Position numbers and translations under genes: made by a program. Below are positions 1 through 7,377 of a DNA stretch of 64,000 nt, one piece after another. Origin of the DNA: Arenimonas fontis (GTDB taxonomy: Bacteria > Pseudomonadota > Gammaproteobacteria > Xanthomonadales > Xanthomonadaceae); the NCBI RefSeq assembly GCF_008386465.1, contig NZ_VUOD01000003.1, positions 248,001-312,000 of the forward strand, in the 5' to 3' direction. Position 1 is the first letter of the stretch. Each line of letters begins with the position of its first letter. A model generated the notes under the pieces. That model searched no databases. It had not been told where the DNA came from and was given only the letters and a program-made list of their open reading frames with translations.

Positions 1-99
1 GGCCACCAGGGTGGGCAGGCCGATGCCGAGGTTGACGTACATGCCGTCGGCCAGTTCGCGGGCGGCGCGCGCCGCCATCTGGTCACGGTTCCAGGCCAT
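1..99 (-). CDS. scoB: 3-oxoacid CoA-transferase subunit B, N-terminal fragment
   Basis: Only the first 33 codons are inside the window; the gene continues past base 1. ScoB is the beta subunit of succinyl-CoA:3-oxoacid CoA-transferase, which activates acetoacetate to acetoacetyl-CoA using succinyl-CoA. The visible translation starts MAWNRDQMAARAARELADG and continues to GIGLPTLV, the conserved glycine-rich start of the family. The ATG (99-97) overlaps the TGA of scoA (101-99) by one base, so the two subunits are translationally coupled. The identification rests on this short N-terminus plus the scoA neighbour. Confidence 0.9.
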   Translation of the reverse strand, partial: MAWNRDQMAARAARELADGMYVNLGIGLPTLVA

Positions 100-848
100 C
101 ACTTGCCTCCTGCGCGCACGGTGCGCTGCTCGATGCGCTTCTCGGGATTGGGGTTGTGCACGATGCGGTCCACGTAGATGCCGGGCAGGTGCACGTGATC
201 GGGATCTATGGCGCCCACCGGCACCACTTCCTCGACCTCGGCCACGCAGACCTTGCCGGCCATGGCGCAGGCCGGGTTGAAGTTGCGGGCGGTCTTGCGG
301 AAGACCAGGTTGCCGGCCTCGTCGGCCTTCCAGGCCTTGACCAGGGACAGGTCGGCCTTGAGCGCGGTCTCCAGCACGTACCAGTGGCCGTCGTCGAACT
401 GCCGGGTTTCCTTGCCCTCGGCCACCACGGTGCCATAGCCGGTGCGGGTGAAGAAGGCGGGGATGCCGGCGCCACCGGCGCGCAGGCGCTCGGCCAGGGT
501 GCCCTGGGGGTTGAACTCCAGCTCCAGCTCGCCGGCCAGGAACTGGCGCTCGAACTCCTTGTTCTCGCCTACGTAGCTGGAAATCATCTTGCGGATCTGC
601 CGGGTGGCCAGCAGCAGGCCCAAGCCGAAACCGTCCACGCCGGCATTGTTGGAGATCACGGTCAGGCCCTTCACCCCGGAGTCGCGCAGGGCGGCGATCA
701 GGGCCTCGGGGATGCCGCACAGGCCGAAACCGCCCACGGCCAAGGTCTGGCCGTCGGCGACGAGGTCGCGGAGGGCGTCGGGGGCGGAGGGGTAGAGCTT
801 CGGAGATTTCCGGGGAGATGAAGGCTTATCTGCTTGAATCTGGTGCAT
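99..848 (-). CDS. scoA: 3-oxoacid CoA-transferase subunit A
   Basis: Alpha subunit of the acetoacetate:succinyl-CoA CoA-transferase, about 249 residues from the ATG at 848. The family core is clear: DGQTLAVGGFGLCGIPEALI, then SNNAGVDGFGLG, SSYVGENKEFERQ and AGGAGIPAFFTRTGYG, ending NPNPEKRIEQRTVR. Together with scoB it would consume the acetoacetate that the fumarylacetoacetase at 35321-36316 releases from tyrosine. The start is uncertain. Relatives usually begin just before the KLYPSA motif, but no ATG, GTG or TTG lies there. The ATG at 848 adds about a dozen residues and has no clear Shine-Dalgarno sequence; an upstream ATG at 956 is less likely. The assignment of function is firm, the start is not. 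Confidence 0.93.
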   Translation of the reverse strand: MHQIQADKPSSPRKSPKLYPSAPDALRDLVADGQTLAVGGFGLCGIPEALIAALRDSGVKGLTVISNNAGVDGFGLGLLLATRQIRKMISSYVGENKEFERQFLAGELELEFNPQGTLAERLRAGGAGIPAFFTRTGYGTVVAEGKETRQFDDGHWYVLETALKADLSLVKAWKADEAGNLVFRKTARNFNPACAMAGKVCVAEVEEVVPVGAIDPDHVHLPGIYVDRIVHNPNPEKRIEQRTVRAGGK

Positions 849-979
849 AGCCCGGGAAAGTGTGATTGGCAGGGGCGGCAGCTTACCCCAGGTATTGGCT
901 TCTGGGCATGTGCTTTCGGCCACACCCCATCCCCACGATGCGCAGTGAGCGGGCACCGCCTCTCAAGAGCAGCCCGGAC

Positions 980-1654
980 CTATCTCGCGCCTGATGCCTT
1001 CCGTAGATTCAATGTCTGCTCGTATCCAGGCCGTACCGCATAGACCAGCAGGTCGTACGACCCCGCCTGCTCTCCTCGTACGGCAACTATGCGAGACCTG
1101 GGAAGATCTGCGGAGATACCAGCCAGAAAGACATCGGCCCACTCGTATGCGGCCCCTTCACTACCGAATCGCGCGACCACTCGGCACATCCCTTGCCGAC
1201 ACTCCACTTCGTATGCTCCCGGCGTGCGCCCCTGCACAGCGGGAATGTCTGTCGATATCACTGACACAATGCTTTCTTCCAAGGCCTTGTCACCGGCTGT
1301 TCCTGGCAGCATCCCCGAGAACCTTGTCTCCATGACATCGGCAACCGCACGGTTTTCAGCATCGACCGCTTCATATGGGATGCCCTCAGGAAGCAGGCTT
1401 CGCTTTGCGGCTGGCTTCGCTTCCTCATCCACCAAGAATGCGTCCCGACGGGTGGGGGAGTCGTCGCTGTCGACATCCATCCCAAGGCTCTCAACTTTCT
1501 CCTCGAGCGCCCGCAGACGCTCTACAAGGTCGCTGTCGATAGCGGCACCCCGCTGCTCCTCACCTCCAAAGGCTGTCCGCTCTTGCGTCCGGTTCAACGC
1601 GAGAGCAGCCAACACGAAGGATATAAGTGACACAATCAACGCTACGCGGTTCAC
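980..1654 (-). CDS. membrane-anchored protein of unknown function
   Basis: A 224-residue protein that I do not recognise. It starts at a GTG (1654) and has an N-terminal hydrophobic segment (about residues 4-20, VALIVSLISFVLAALAL) consistent with a signal anchor. A short charged heptad-like stretch follows (about 40-58, RLRALEEKVESLG) that could form a coiled coil, then a linker and a globular C-terminal part with two close cysteines (VECRQGMCRVV) that might form a disulfide outside the cytoplasm. It follows another small exported protein on the same strand, separated by a strong hairpin. Base use here looks less GC-rich than in the flanking metabolic genes, which suggests transfer. No function is proposed. 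Confidence 0.6.
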   Translation of the reverse strand: MNRVALIVSLISFVLAALALNRTQERTAFGGEEQRGAAIDSDLVERLRALEEKVESLGMDVDSDDSPTRRDAFLVDEEAKPAAKRSLLPEGIPYEAVDAENRAVADVMETRFSGMLPGTAGDKALEESIVSVISTDIPAVQGRTPGAYEVECRQGMCRVVARFGSEGAAYEWADVFLAGISADLPRSRIVAVRGEQAGSYDLLVYAVRPGYEQTLNLRKASGAR

Positions 1655-1685
1655 GGAATATGACCTCAGATGATGAGGGCCAATC

Positions 1686-1720
1686 GGCGGCTGAGGTTCT
1701 GACTCTCGACCTCAGCCGCC
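1686..1720 (-). terminator. strong hairpin after the small exported-protein gene
   Basis: A perfect 12-bp inverted repeat (GGCGGCTGAGGT at 1686-1697 and its complement at 1709-1720) with an 11-base loop. It begins 35 bases after the stop codon of the gene at 1755-2246 and precedes the gene at 980-1654. The U-tract on the minus strand is poor, so it may be a terminator or an RNA-stabilising hairpin. Confidence 0.6.
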
Positions 1721-1754
1721 TCCCGACTTGAACAACCCTGTAGCAGCCGAACGC

Positions 1755-2246
1755 TCAGGCTTCGGGTACGGGCTCCGCTTCCCAGGCAGCCATCACATCC
1801 AGAGCAACCTTTGGCGGCAGCACACAGTTGAAACCGAGCACCGCATACTCGTTGTTTCTTTCAATGTCGTTAAACTGGTTGACCACCGGTTCACCTCCGG
1901 CCGGGACAGTGACCACGTTGCTGACGGTCACGTAACCGCCACCATAAGGCTGCCCAACCTTTGCCGTACACGTCACATCCCTATCCACGGTTCCATAGTT
2001 ACGAAGTACGATCTGGAACAACGAATAGGAGGGCGATGCAACATTCTCCGGCGACAATACGCAGTAAGCAGTACGATTCGAAGACGCTTCATTGCGGATC
2101 TGGGTAACGGTGTAGATCATGCCGCTAGCTGAAGACGGTTGGCAGCTCACGCCGTTGGACACGGTGACCCCATCCTGAGCCATCGCCACTGGCAGCATCA
2201 ACAGACCTGGCAACATTAAACCCAACAAGATTCCAGAAATTTTCAT
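1755..2246 (-). CDS. small exported protein of unknown function
   Basis: A 163-residue protein starting at ATG 2246, chosen because a GGAGG sequence sits just upstream. The N-terminus is a classical signal peptide: MKIS, then a hydrophobic core (GILLGLMLPGLLMLPVA) and a likely cleavage site after AMA. The mature part contains four cysteines (in SCQP, YCVL, VTCTA and FNCVL) that could make two disulfides, and is rich in serine, valine and asparagine, as in small beta-sandwich secreted proteins. I do not recognise a family. It stands alone: about 600 bases without a gene lie upstream and a strong hairpin downstream. Confidence 0.6.
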   Translation of the reverse strand: MKISGILLGLMLPGLLMLPVAMAQDGVTVSNGVSCQPSSASGMIYTVTQIRNEASSNRTAYCVLSPENVASPSYSLFQIVLRNYGTVDRDVTCTAKVGQPYGGGYVTVSNVVTVPAGGEPVVNQFNDIERNNEYAVLGFNCVLPPKVALDVMAAWEAEPVPEA

Positions 2247-2855
2247 AGGTCCTCCGACTCCCAAGTTTGGGCTGTAGTTCGCCCCCTAGCCGGTTCGCTT
2301 CGAGGGTGAGGCGGACCATCCGCCTGGCTATGAATACGGCAATTTGCGCAATTGCGGGCCAGACGGACGCCATACGGCACCCAATGGAGTCTCAGACAGG
2401 CCGGAGATGCGGCCCATCGCGGGCAACCCGCCCTTCGCTGTCGCCGCCGGTGTGGAATCCAGGCAGGGCGCCGCTTTGCGGCGACGCAGCAGACCGCGAA
2501 AACCGATCGCCTGTCGAGCTAACCGGCCGGGTAGAAATGCCGGGCTTATCGGGAATTCCGGTATTCGGCCAGGACGGCTTTCCCGGCACGAGGTTTTCCT
2601 TGAAGCGCTGGTAGAACGCCGCCACCCGCGGTGTCGAACCCTGGTCGTTCACCTGCGTTAGCAGGACAGCCCCCCGAACCCAGGAAATCCGAAGGGCGCT
2701 GACTCAGCCCTAGGCGCCCCTCTGGCTTGCCTCGAAACTGCCGTGCCTGGCCACCTGCCGTGTGAGCGTCTTCACATTGATCGAATGCACGTCGAACTTG
2801 CTGAGTCCGGGCGCATCCGGAATCGAGCAGTACACCGACAAAGAGCCACTCCGTC
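2247..2855. other. about 600 bases with no supported gene
   Basis: Several short open frames exist on both strands, but none has a ribosome binding site, a recognisable motif or codon use like the neighbours. Structural signals seen: a tight hairpin AGGCGGA-CCA-TCCGCCT (2309-2325), which would lie in the 5' leader of the exported-protein gene at 1755-2246; and a GGGCGC/GCGCCC inverted repeat at about 2695-2717, downstream of the glycosyltransferase gene that ends at 2856. The stretch marks the boundary between the accessory genes and the polysaccharide locus and may be a decayed gene remnant. Confidence 0.5.
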
Positions 2856-4145
2856 TCAAAGTTCACCCTCGGCCATACCCGACGTCAGCTCGTCGTCCGT
2901 GCCTGCATCCGCACCAGACAGCGGCGGAGACTGCGCTGCGGTCGCGAGCAGGCATCGTGTCGACTCGAGATGGGCGGTCGGACCGAAGAGGCCGTCGATC
3001 TTCCGGCGCCAATCTGCCACCTGTTCGGGGCTGGCCGGTACGGCCTCTGCAAGGGGACGTCCGTCACCGAACCTGCGCACCGGCAGTCCGTGCCCGCGCA
3101 GGAAGTCGCAGATCGGGTTTTGCTCGCGCAGGTACACCGTCGCGCCCAATTTCAGCATGTGCAGGATGTTGCCGAAGCCCTGCTGGCGGAAATGGCCCAT
3201 GACCACGGCAGAACACTGACGGATGATCGCCATGTACTCGTGGAAGGGCAGGAAGCTGCGTAGGGCGATGAAGCGATCTCCGAACAGGCGTCTGCCCTCC
3301 TCTTCCACTGCGTCGGCATAGGCATCCGCACCGTAACTGAGCGGGCAGATGATCCGGCGGCTTCCGCCCCAGGAGTTTGCCAGTTCCCGGAAGGTCTCCA
3401 GGTGGTTGTTAGTCGGCGCGGCGCTGTTGCCCACGAGAATGGATTGTCCGGAGGCAAGCTGGTCGTCCTCCTCCACAGCCGGCCCGAGCGGATAGTTCCA
3501 GCGGACGTAGGCGGGAAGGAAGCCGGGGTTCGCTGTTCGTACCAGCTCGTAGTCCTGGCGCAGCACCGGGCCGAACAGGCGGAACCGATTGAGGAGGCCG
3601 ATCTCGTCGCGGCCGCCCGGACCGATGGCCAGGCGGCGAACCCGCACTCGGAGCTCCGCCCCGCTTTCGTCGCGCTCCGGAGGTTCTTCCGGCACCGACC
3701 GGGCCAGCTCCCTCCGCTCTTCCTCGCTGACCGTCGGCGATGTCGCTTCGACCAGCTTCCGTGTCTCCGGCAGCAGCAACTGGCAGCGCTCGCCGGCCAG
3801 GTGGTAGTAGTCGCCGCCCCAGCCTATCCATACCAGATTGACTTTGCGGGTACAGGCGTTGACCAGCAGCCGGGCACGGTCGTCCAGGTAGTGGATGAAT
3901 ACCGCGGTGTAACGCTCCAGCCCCGCCAGGAAATCAGCCGACAGCGCTTGTCGCAGCCCAAGCCGCATGACCTGGCCTGAACGCAGGTAGCGGAAGCTGG
4001 TGGGACAGGCCAAGTGAACATACGCATGGGCGCCCGGCGCCACCTGCTCGAAGGACTCGATGGCGAGATCGATGAATTTGTCGTCGGGTACGACGTGGAG
4101 AAACCTCCCGCCGTCGGCCGGGTGCGCCGCCGAGCTCATCGGCAC
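2856..4145 (-). CDS. WecF-like 4-acetamido-4,6-dideoxyhexosyltransferase
   Basis: About 429 residues (GTG at 4145; an in-frame ATG at 4139 is an alternative). It resembles the Fuc4NAc transferase family (Glyco_transf_56, WecF), which adds 4-acetamido-4,6-dideoxygalactose from its dTDP donor to a lipid-linked acceptor at the inner membrane. Family-like features are the N-terminal FLHVVPDDKFIDLAIESF, a WIGWGGDYYHL block matching WIWGADLY-type sequence, ILVGNSAAPTNNHLE, and a C-terminal FRQQGFGNILHMLKLG / YLREQNP region as in WecF. The next two upstream genes, an acetyltransferase and an aminotransferase, would make such a donor sugar. It is the last gene of this compact minus-strand block, one base from its upstream neighbour. 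Confidence 0.78.
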   Translation of the reverse strand: MPMSSAAHPADGGRFLHVVPDDKFIDLAIESFEQVAPGAHAYVHLACPTSFRYLRSGQVMRLGLRQALSADFLAGLERYTAVFIHYLDDRARLLVNACTRKVNLVWIGWGGDYYHLAGERCQLLLPETRKLVEATSPTVSEEERRELARSVPEEPPERDESGAELRVRVRRLAIGPGGRDEIGLLNRFRLFGPVLRQDYELVRTANPGFLPAYVRWNYPLGPAVEEDDQLASGQSILVGNSAAPTNNHLETFRELANSWGGSRRIICPLSYGADAYADAVEEEGRRLFGDRFIALRSFLPFHEYMAIIRQCSAVVMGHFRQQGFGNILHMLKLGATVYLREQNPICDFLRGHGLPVRRFGDGRPLAEAVPASPEQVADWRRKIDGLFGPTAHLESTRCLLATAAQSPPLSGADAGTDDELTSGMAEGEL

Positions 4146-4146
4146 C

Positions 4147-4782
4147 TCAACGCTTCCTCACCGCCGGCACACCCGCGACCATGGACTGCGGTTCGACATC
4201 GTCGGTCACGCAGGCGCTGGCAGCGATCACCGCGCCGTCGCCAATGATCAGCGGTTTGTGCGCCGTGCCGTTGATGATCGTCGCGCCGGTTCCGATGTAG
4301 ACACCAGTGCCGACATGCACGTTACCTGACACCCGCACTCCAGGCGCCAAGGTCGAATGGTCGCCGATGACGACGTCGTGGCCGATCGTGCAGGCCAGGT
4401 TGACGTGTACGTGCCGGCCGATGTCAATGTTGGTGGTCAGCAAACTGCCGGCGCAGATGATTGAGCCGCCGCCGACACGAACACGCTCGGAACGGAGGAC
4501 ACCGGGATGGACCAGCGTCCACGCCGGCACGTTGACCTTCTCCAGCAGACCGGCAACGCGCTTCCTGGCGTTGCAATCGGCGATGGCGACGACCGCTGCA
4601 CGCCCCTCCTCTGGAGCGAGTTCCTCCAGTCTGAGAACCGGCAGGTCGTCGATGGTGTATTGGGCGATGTGCGCCGATTCCGCCGCGAAACACAGGCGTA
4701 CGCCTTTGGGAAGCGCCGAACGCGCAAGCCAGGCGACCTCGCGCCCGAATCCACCACAGCCAACGATCACCAGTTCCTGCAC
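4147..4782 (-). CDS. NeuD/PglD-type sugar N-acetyltransferase
   Basis: 211 residues from a GTG at 4782 (the nearby ATG is out of frame). The N-terminal half is a small nucleotide-binding fold (VIVGCGGFGREVAWLA). The C-terminal half has the hexapeptide repeats of a left-handed beta-helix acyltransferase (GHDVVIGDHSTLAPGVRVSG, GTGVYIGTGATIIN, IGDGAVIAASACVTDDV, VAGVPAVRKR). Relatives acetylate the amino group of a UDP- or dTDP-4-amino-4,6-dideoxy sugar with acetyl-CoA. Its position directly after a sugar aminotransferase gene and before a WecF-like transferase gene fits conversion of the 4-amino sugar to Qui4NAc or Fuc4NAc. The exact sugar cannot be read from sequence. Confidence 0.85.
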   Translation of the reverse strand: MQELVIVGCGGFGREVAWLARSALPKGVRLCFAAESAHIAQYTIDDLPVLRLEELAPEEGRAAVVAIADCNARKRVAGLLEKVNVPAWTLVHPGVLRSERVRVGGGSIICAGSLLTTNIDIGRHVHVNLACTIGHDVVIGDHSTLAPGVRVSGNVHVGTGVYIGTGATIINGTAHKPLIIGDGAVIAASACVTDDVEPQSMVAGVPAVRKR

Positions 4783-4818
4783 ATTGCGCTCCGTGTTCGC
4801 TACCTGAATGCCCGCCCG

Positions 4819-5985
4819 TCACTCAGACAGCACCCTGAAGATATCAGCCTGGAGGCCGACGGCTCCATCCGGAAGAGAAGTACCAGTCGGCAGCACCAGT
4901 ACCCGCTCGGACACGGCCTCCGTCACCGGGAGATGCGCACCTTCTCCGGGATAAATCTCCCGGTACGGCATCATGCGGTGACAGCCCGGCCAGAAGTACT
5001 TTCGGGCCAGGATGCCCTCGGCGTGCAGGGCTTCCACCACGCGGTCACGCCCGACCGGAAAACGCTCGTCCAGTTCGACCACCACATACTGGTAGTTGTT
5101 GCGCTCGTTTTCGTCATAACGGAGCACATTGACGCCGGGAATCTGTGCGAAGGCTTCGACGTACTGCTGGTGGATCTGCCGGTTCCTGCCGATGAATGCC
5201 GGCAGCGCGTCCAGGTTCACCAGACCCATGGCTGCGCAGACCTCGTTCATCTTGCCGTTTGTGCCCAGCGACATCGTGTTGTCGTAGCCCGAGAAACCGA
5301 AGTTCCTTAGCAGGCGCAGCTCCCTCGCAAGCGCTGCGTCGTTGGTGACCACGGCCCCACCCTCGAGGGTGTTGAAGAACTTGGTGGCGTGAAAGCTCAG
5401 CACTTCCGCCGCGCCGAAGTTTCCGATCGATCGGCCTTCGAAGGTGCAGCCGAAGGCATGCGCGGCGTCGAACACCAGGGGAACCCCCAGTTCCCCGGCC
5501 AGGTCCTGCAGCTCGCGCACTGGCACCGGCCGTCCCCAGAGGTGCACGGCCACGATTCCACTCGTCCGGCTGGACGCACGCGCGCGGGCCGCCTTCGGAT
5601 CGATGTTGTGCGTCGCCGGGTCGATGTCGACGAAGATCGGCTTGATACCGCACCTGAGCAGGGCGTGGGCGGTGGCGATGAACGTGTAGGATGGAACCAG
5701 GACTTCCCCAGCCAAGCCGAGAGCATGGAAGAGGATCTCCAGACCGATTGTCCCGTTGCAGACCGCCACACAGTGCTCGACGCCCAGCTGTTCGCCGATC
5801 CGGCGCTCCAGCTCCCTGACCAGCGGTCCGTCATTGGTCAGCCACCGCCGATCAAGCGCCTCCCTGACCAGGCGGTCAAACGCCTGGCGGTCGCCTATAT
5901 TTGGTCGCCCGACATGGATGGCCGGGTCGAACGCCGGCGACCCGCCGAACAAGGCAAGGTCCGAGCGGCGCTTGACTCGCTTCAT
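4819..5985 (-). CDS. DegT/DnrJ/EryC1/StrS sugar aminotransferase (VioA-like)
   Basis: 388-residue PLP-dependent aminotransferase acting on a nucleotide-linked keto sugar. The PLP lysine is K202 in SFHATKFFNTLEGG. Other family blocks are CNGTIGLEILFHALG, VPSYTFIATAHALL, VFVDIDP-like FVDIDPATHNID, VVFDAAHAFG-type sequence (VFDAAHAFG) and the C-terminal RKYFWPGCHRMMPY. These blocks are closer to VioA/FdtB-type enzymes (dTDP-4-keto- or 3-keto-6-deoxyglucose amination) than to WecE. With the acetyltransferase 36 bases downstream it probably makes a dTDP-4-acetamido-4,6-dideoxyhexose; no dTDP-glucose synthesis genes (rmlA/B) lie in the window, so the substrate must come from elsewhere. Confidence 0.88.
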   Translation of the reverse strand: MKRVKRRSDLALFGGSPAFDPAIHVGRPNIGDRQAFDRLVREALDRRWLTNDGPLVRELERRIGEQLGVEHCVAVCNGTIGLEILFHALGLAGEVLVPSYTFIATAHALLRCGIKPIFVDIDPATHNIDPKAARARASSRTSGIVAVHLWGRPVPVRELQDLAGELGVPLVFDAAHAFGCTFEGRSIGNFGAAEVLSFHATKFFNTLEGGAVVTNDAALARELRLLRNFGFSGYDNTMSLGTNGKMNEVCAAMGLVNLDALPAFIGRNRQIHQQYVEAFAQIPGVNVLRYDENERNNYQYVVVELDERFPVGRDRVVEALHAEGILARKYFWPGCHRMMPYREIYPGEGAHLPVTEAVSERVLVLPTGTSLPDGAVGLQADIFRVLSE

Positions 5986-5991
5986 CGGCGC

Positions 5992-6696
5992 CTAGCCGCC
6001 TACCCGGTTGCACATCGCCAGGTACTCCCGCTCGATGCCCTCGATCCACGGATGGATTTCCCGCAGCCGCTCGATTCGCGGCGGCAGGTGCCTTCCGTGC
6101 TGACCGCCGTCGTGCTTTTCCTGCTGATAGGAAAGCGTGTTGACGGGCTCCCAGCCGGTTACGATCTCCCTGGCAGCACGGGTAACCGGAGCGCCGATGA
6201 ACCTCGCAAAAAGCTCCAGGTCGAAGCCCGCCGGATCGTCCACGTTCACCATGTACAGGCGTCCGCGCTCGAACAGGCGACGGTACAGGTGCAGGGATGC
6301 GCTGAATTGGTAGATGACGTCGGCCTCGCGGTGACCCCAGTGGCGGATGCTGTGGTGGCTGATGATGACGTCTTCGATCTTCCGGTAGCTGGTCACCGCC
6401 TTGGCTTCGGGATACGCCTCCAGCAGGTCGAGGACGAAATCGTCCTTGCCCGGGTCCTCGTACTTCATGGCAGCGATACCGTTGGCCTGGACGTACTCGG
6501 TGCCGCGCCCCTGCGCCAGCATCTCGGCGAAGACGCCGATGGTGTTCTCGTCCTGGGTGGTGTCGCGCCTAGCGCCATTGATCAGCGCCACCTTGCCCAG
6601 CATCGAGCCGAACAGGGATCGCGTCAACTTGACGACGAACTGGCTACCGGTTCGGCTGCGGGTTGGCCAGATCAGCTTGAAAGTCATTGTGGTCAT
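5992..6696 (-). CDS. sulfotransferase-like protein
   Basis: 234 residues starting at ATG 6696, six bases downstream of which the aminotransferase gene begins. It looks like a small PAPS-dependent sulfotransferase. A phosphosulfate-loop-like N-terminus (KLIWPTRSRTGSQFVVKLTR) replaces the usual PRSGTTWL. A 3'-phosphate-binding-like block follows at about residues 95-115 (AYPEAKAVTSYRKIEDVIIS), where TxR--DVxxS is typical. The C-terminal ending (PAGFDLELFARFIGAPVT) matches the LxxLxxFLGxP segment of the family. The loop is divergent, so activity is inferred, not shown. Its place inside the polysaccharide locus suggests sulfation of the polymer. Confidence 0.6.
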   Translation of the reverse strand: MTTMTFKLIWPTRSRTGSQFVVKLTRSLFGSMLGKVALINGARRDTTQDENTIGVFAEMLAQGRGTEYVQANGIAAMKYEDPGKDDFVLDLLEAYPEAKAVTSYRKIEDVIISHHSIRHWGHREADVIYQFSASLHLYRRLFERGRLYMVNVDDPAGFDLELFARFIGAPVTRAAREIVTGWEPVNTLSYQQEKHDGGQHGRHLPPRIERLREIHPWIEGIEREYLAMCNRVGG

Positions 6697-6711
6697 TCCG
6701 GGCTATTGATT

Positions 6712-7356
6712 TCAGGTCCAGGCCAAGCACAACGCGCAGGAATCGAGCAGGCGGCGCAGCCGCTCCGCCTCCTCCCCGCCAGCCTGCTGCACCATTTCCT
6801 TCGGAAGCAGGACCCTTCCGATCATCAGGTCTTCACAGAACAGTACCGCTACGCCGATCTTCGGCAGCGCCTTCCTGAGCAACGAGGGCTCGCCGATCGT
6901 CAGCATGCCGGCATTGCTGGAAACGGAAATCTCGTCCGATGACGCCATCGAGCCAACCAGCTGATCCATGTTGCCAATGCGTATCGCGCAGGCGCACTTC
7001 TCCGCGCCGCCGCGGCTGGCTGTCACTCCAACATCCAGCTGGCCGTCGCGTTCGCCAACCGCCTTCCGCTGCGGCACCGTATTGACCGGGAAAACGTGTA
7101 CCGCGACCGGCTCCAGGAAACGCTGGATTGCCGAGGCCACATGCGGCGAACAGCCATTGCCAGGCATCTTGAATACCCCGGAGATCGAGTTTCCGAACAA
7201 GAGGCACAGCGCCACCGCCAGCCGGTCCGGATGCTGGTTCAGCGGTACAGCCGAAATGTCGACCTCGCTGACCACCGGAATGGCGTCGTAGTCGCCCGGC
7301 AAGGCCACCAGCTTCAGCGTGCCTTCCGCCGCATCTTGGGTGATATTGAATTCCAT
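6712..7356 (-). CDS. polysaccharide-locus protein of unknown function
   Basis: 214 residues, start ATG 7356, lying 21 bases after the tandem glycosyltransferase gene and 15 bases before the sulfotransferase-like gene, so almost certainly co-transcribed. I do not recognise it. It has no signal peptide and no clear membrane helix. It is rich in cysteine for a cytoplasmic protein (seven, including a CACAI motif and a C-terminal SCALCLAWT). Segments such as ISGVFKMPGNGCSPHVASAI and VFPVNTVPQRKAVGERDG look like conserved folded-domain sequence. A role in modification or regulation of the glycan is possible but unsupported. Confidence 0.55.
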   Translation of the reverse strand: MEFNITQDAAEGTLKLVALPGDYDAIPVVSEVDISAVPLNQHPDRLAVALCLLFGNSISGVFKMPGNGCSPHVASAIQRFLEPVAVHVFPVNTVPQRKAVGERDGQLDVGVTASRGGAEKCACAIRIGNMDQLVGSMASSDEISVSSNAGMLTIGEPSLLRKALPKIGVAVLFCEDLMIGRVLLPKEMVQQAGGEEAERLRRLLDSCALCLAWT

Positions 7357-7377
7357 CTGTCAGCTTTTCAGGACGTC

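Noticed and set aside
2392-2866. Short minus-strand open frames in the gene-free stretch
   Set aside because: No ribosome site, no domain and mixed codon use; not called as genes.
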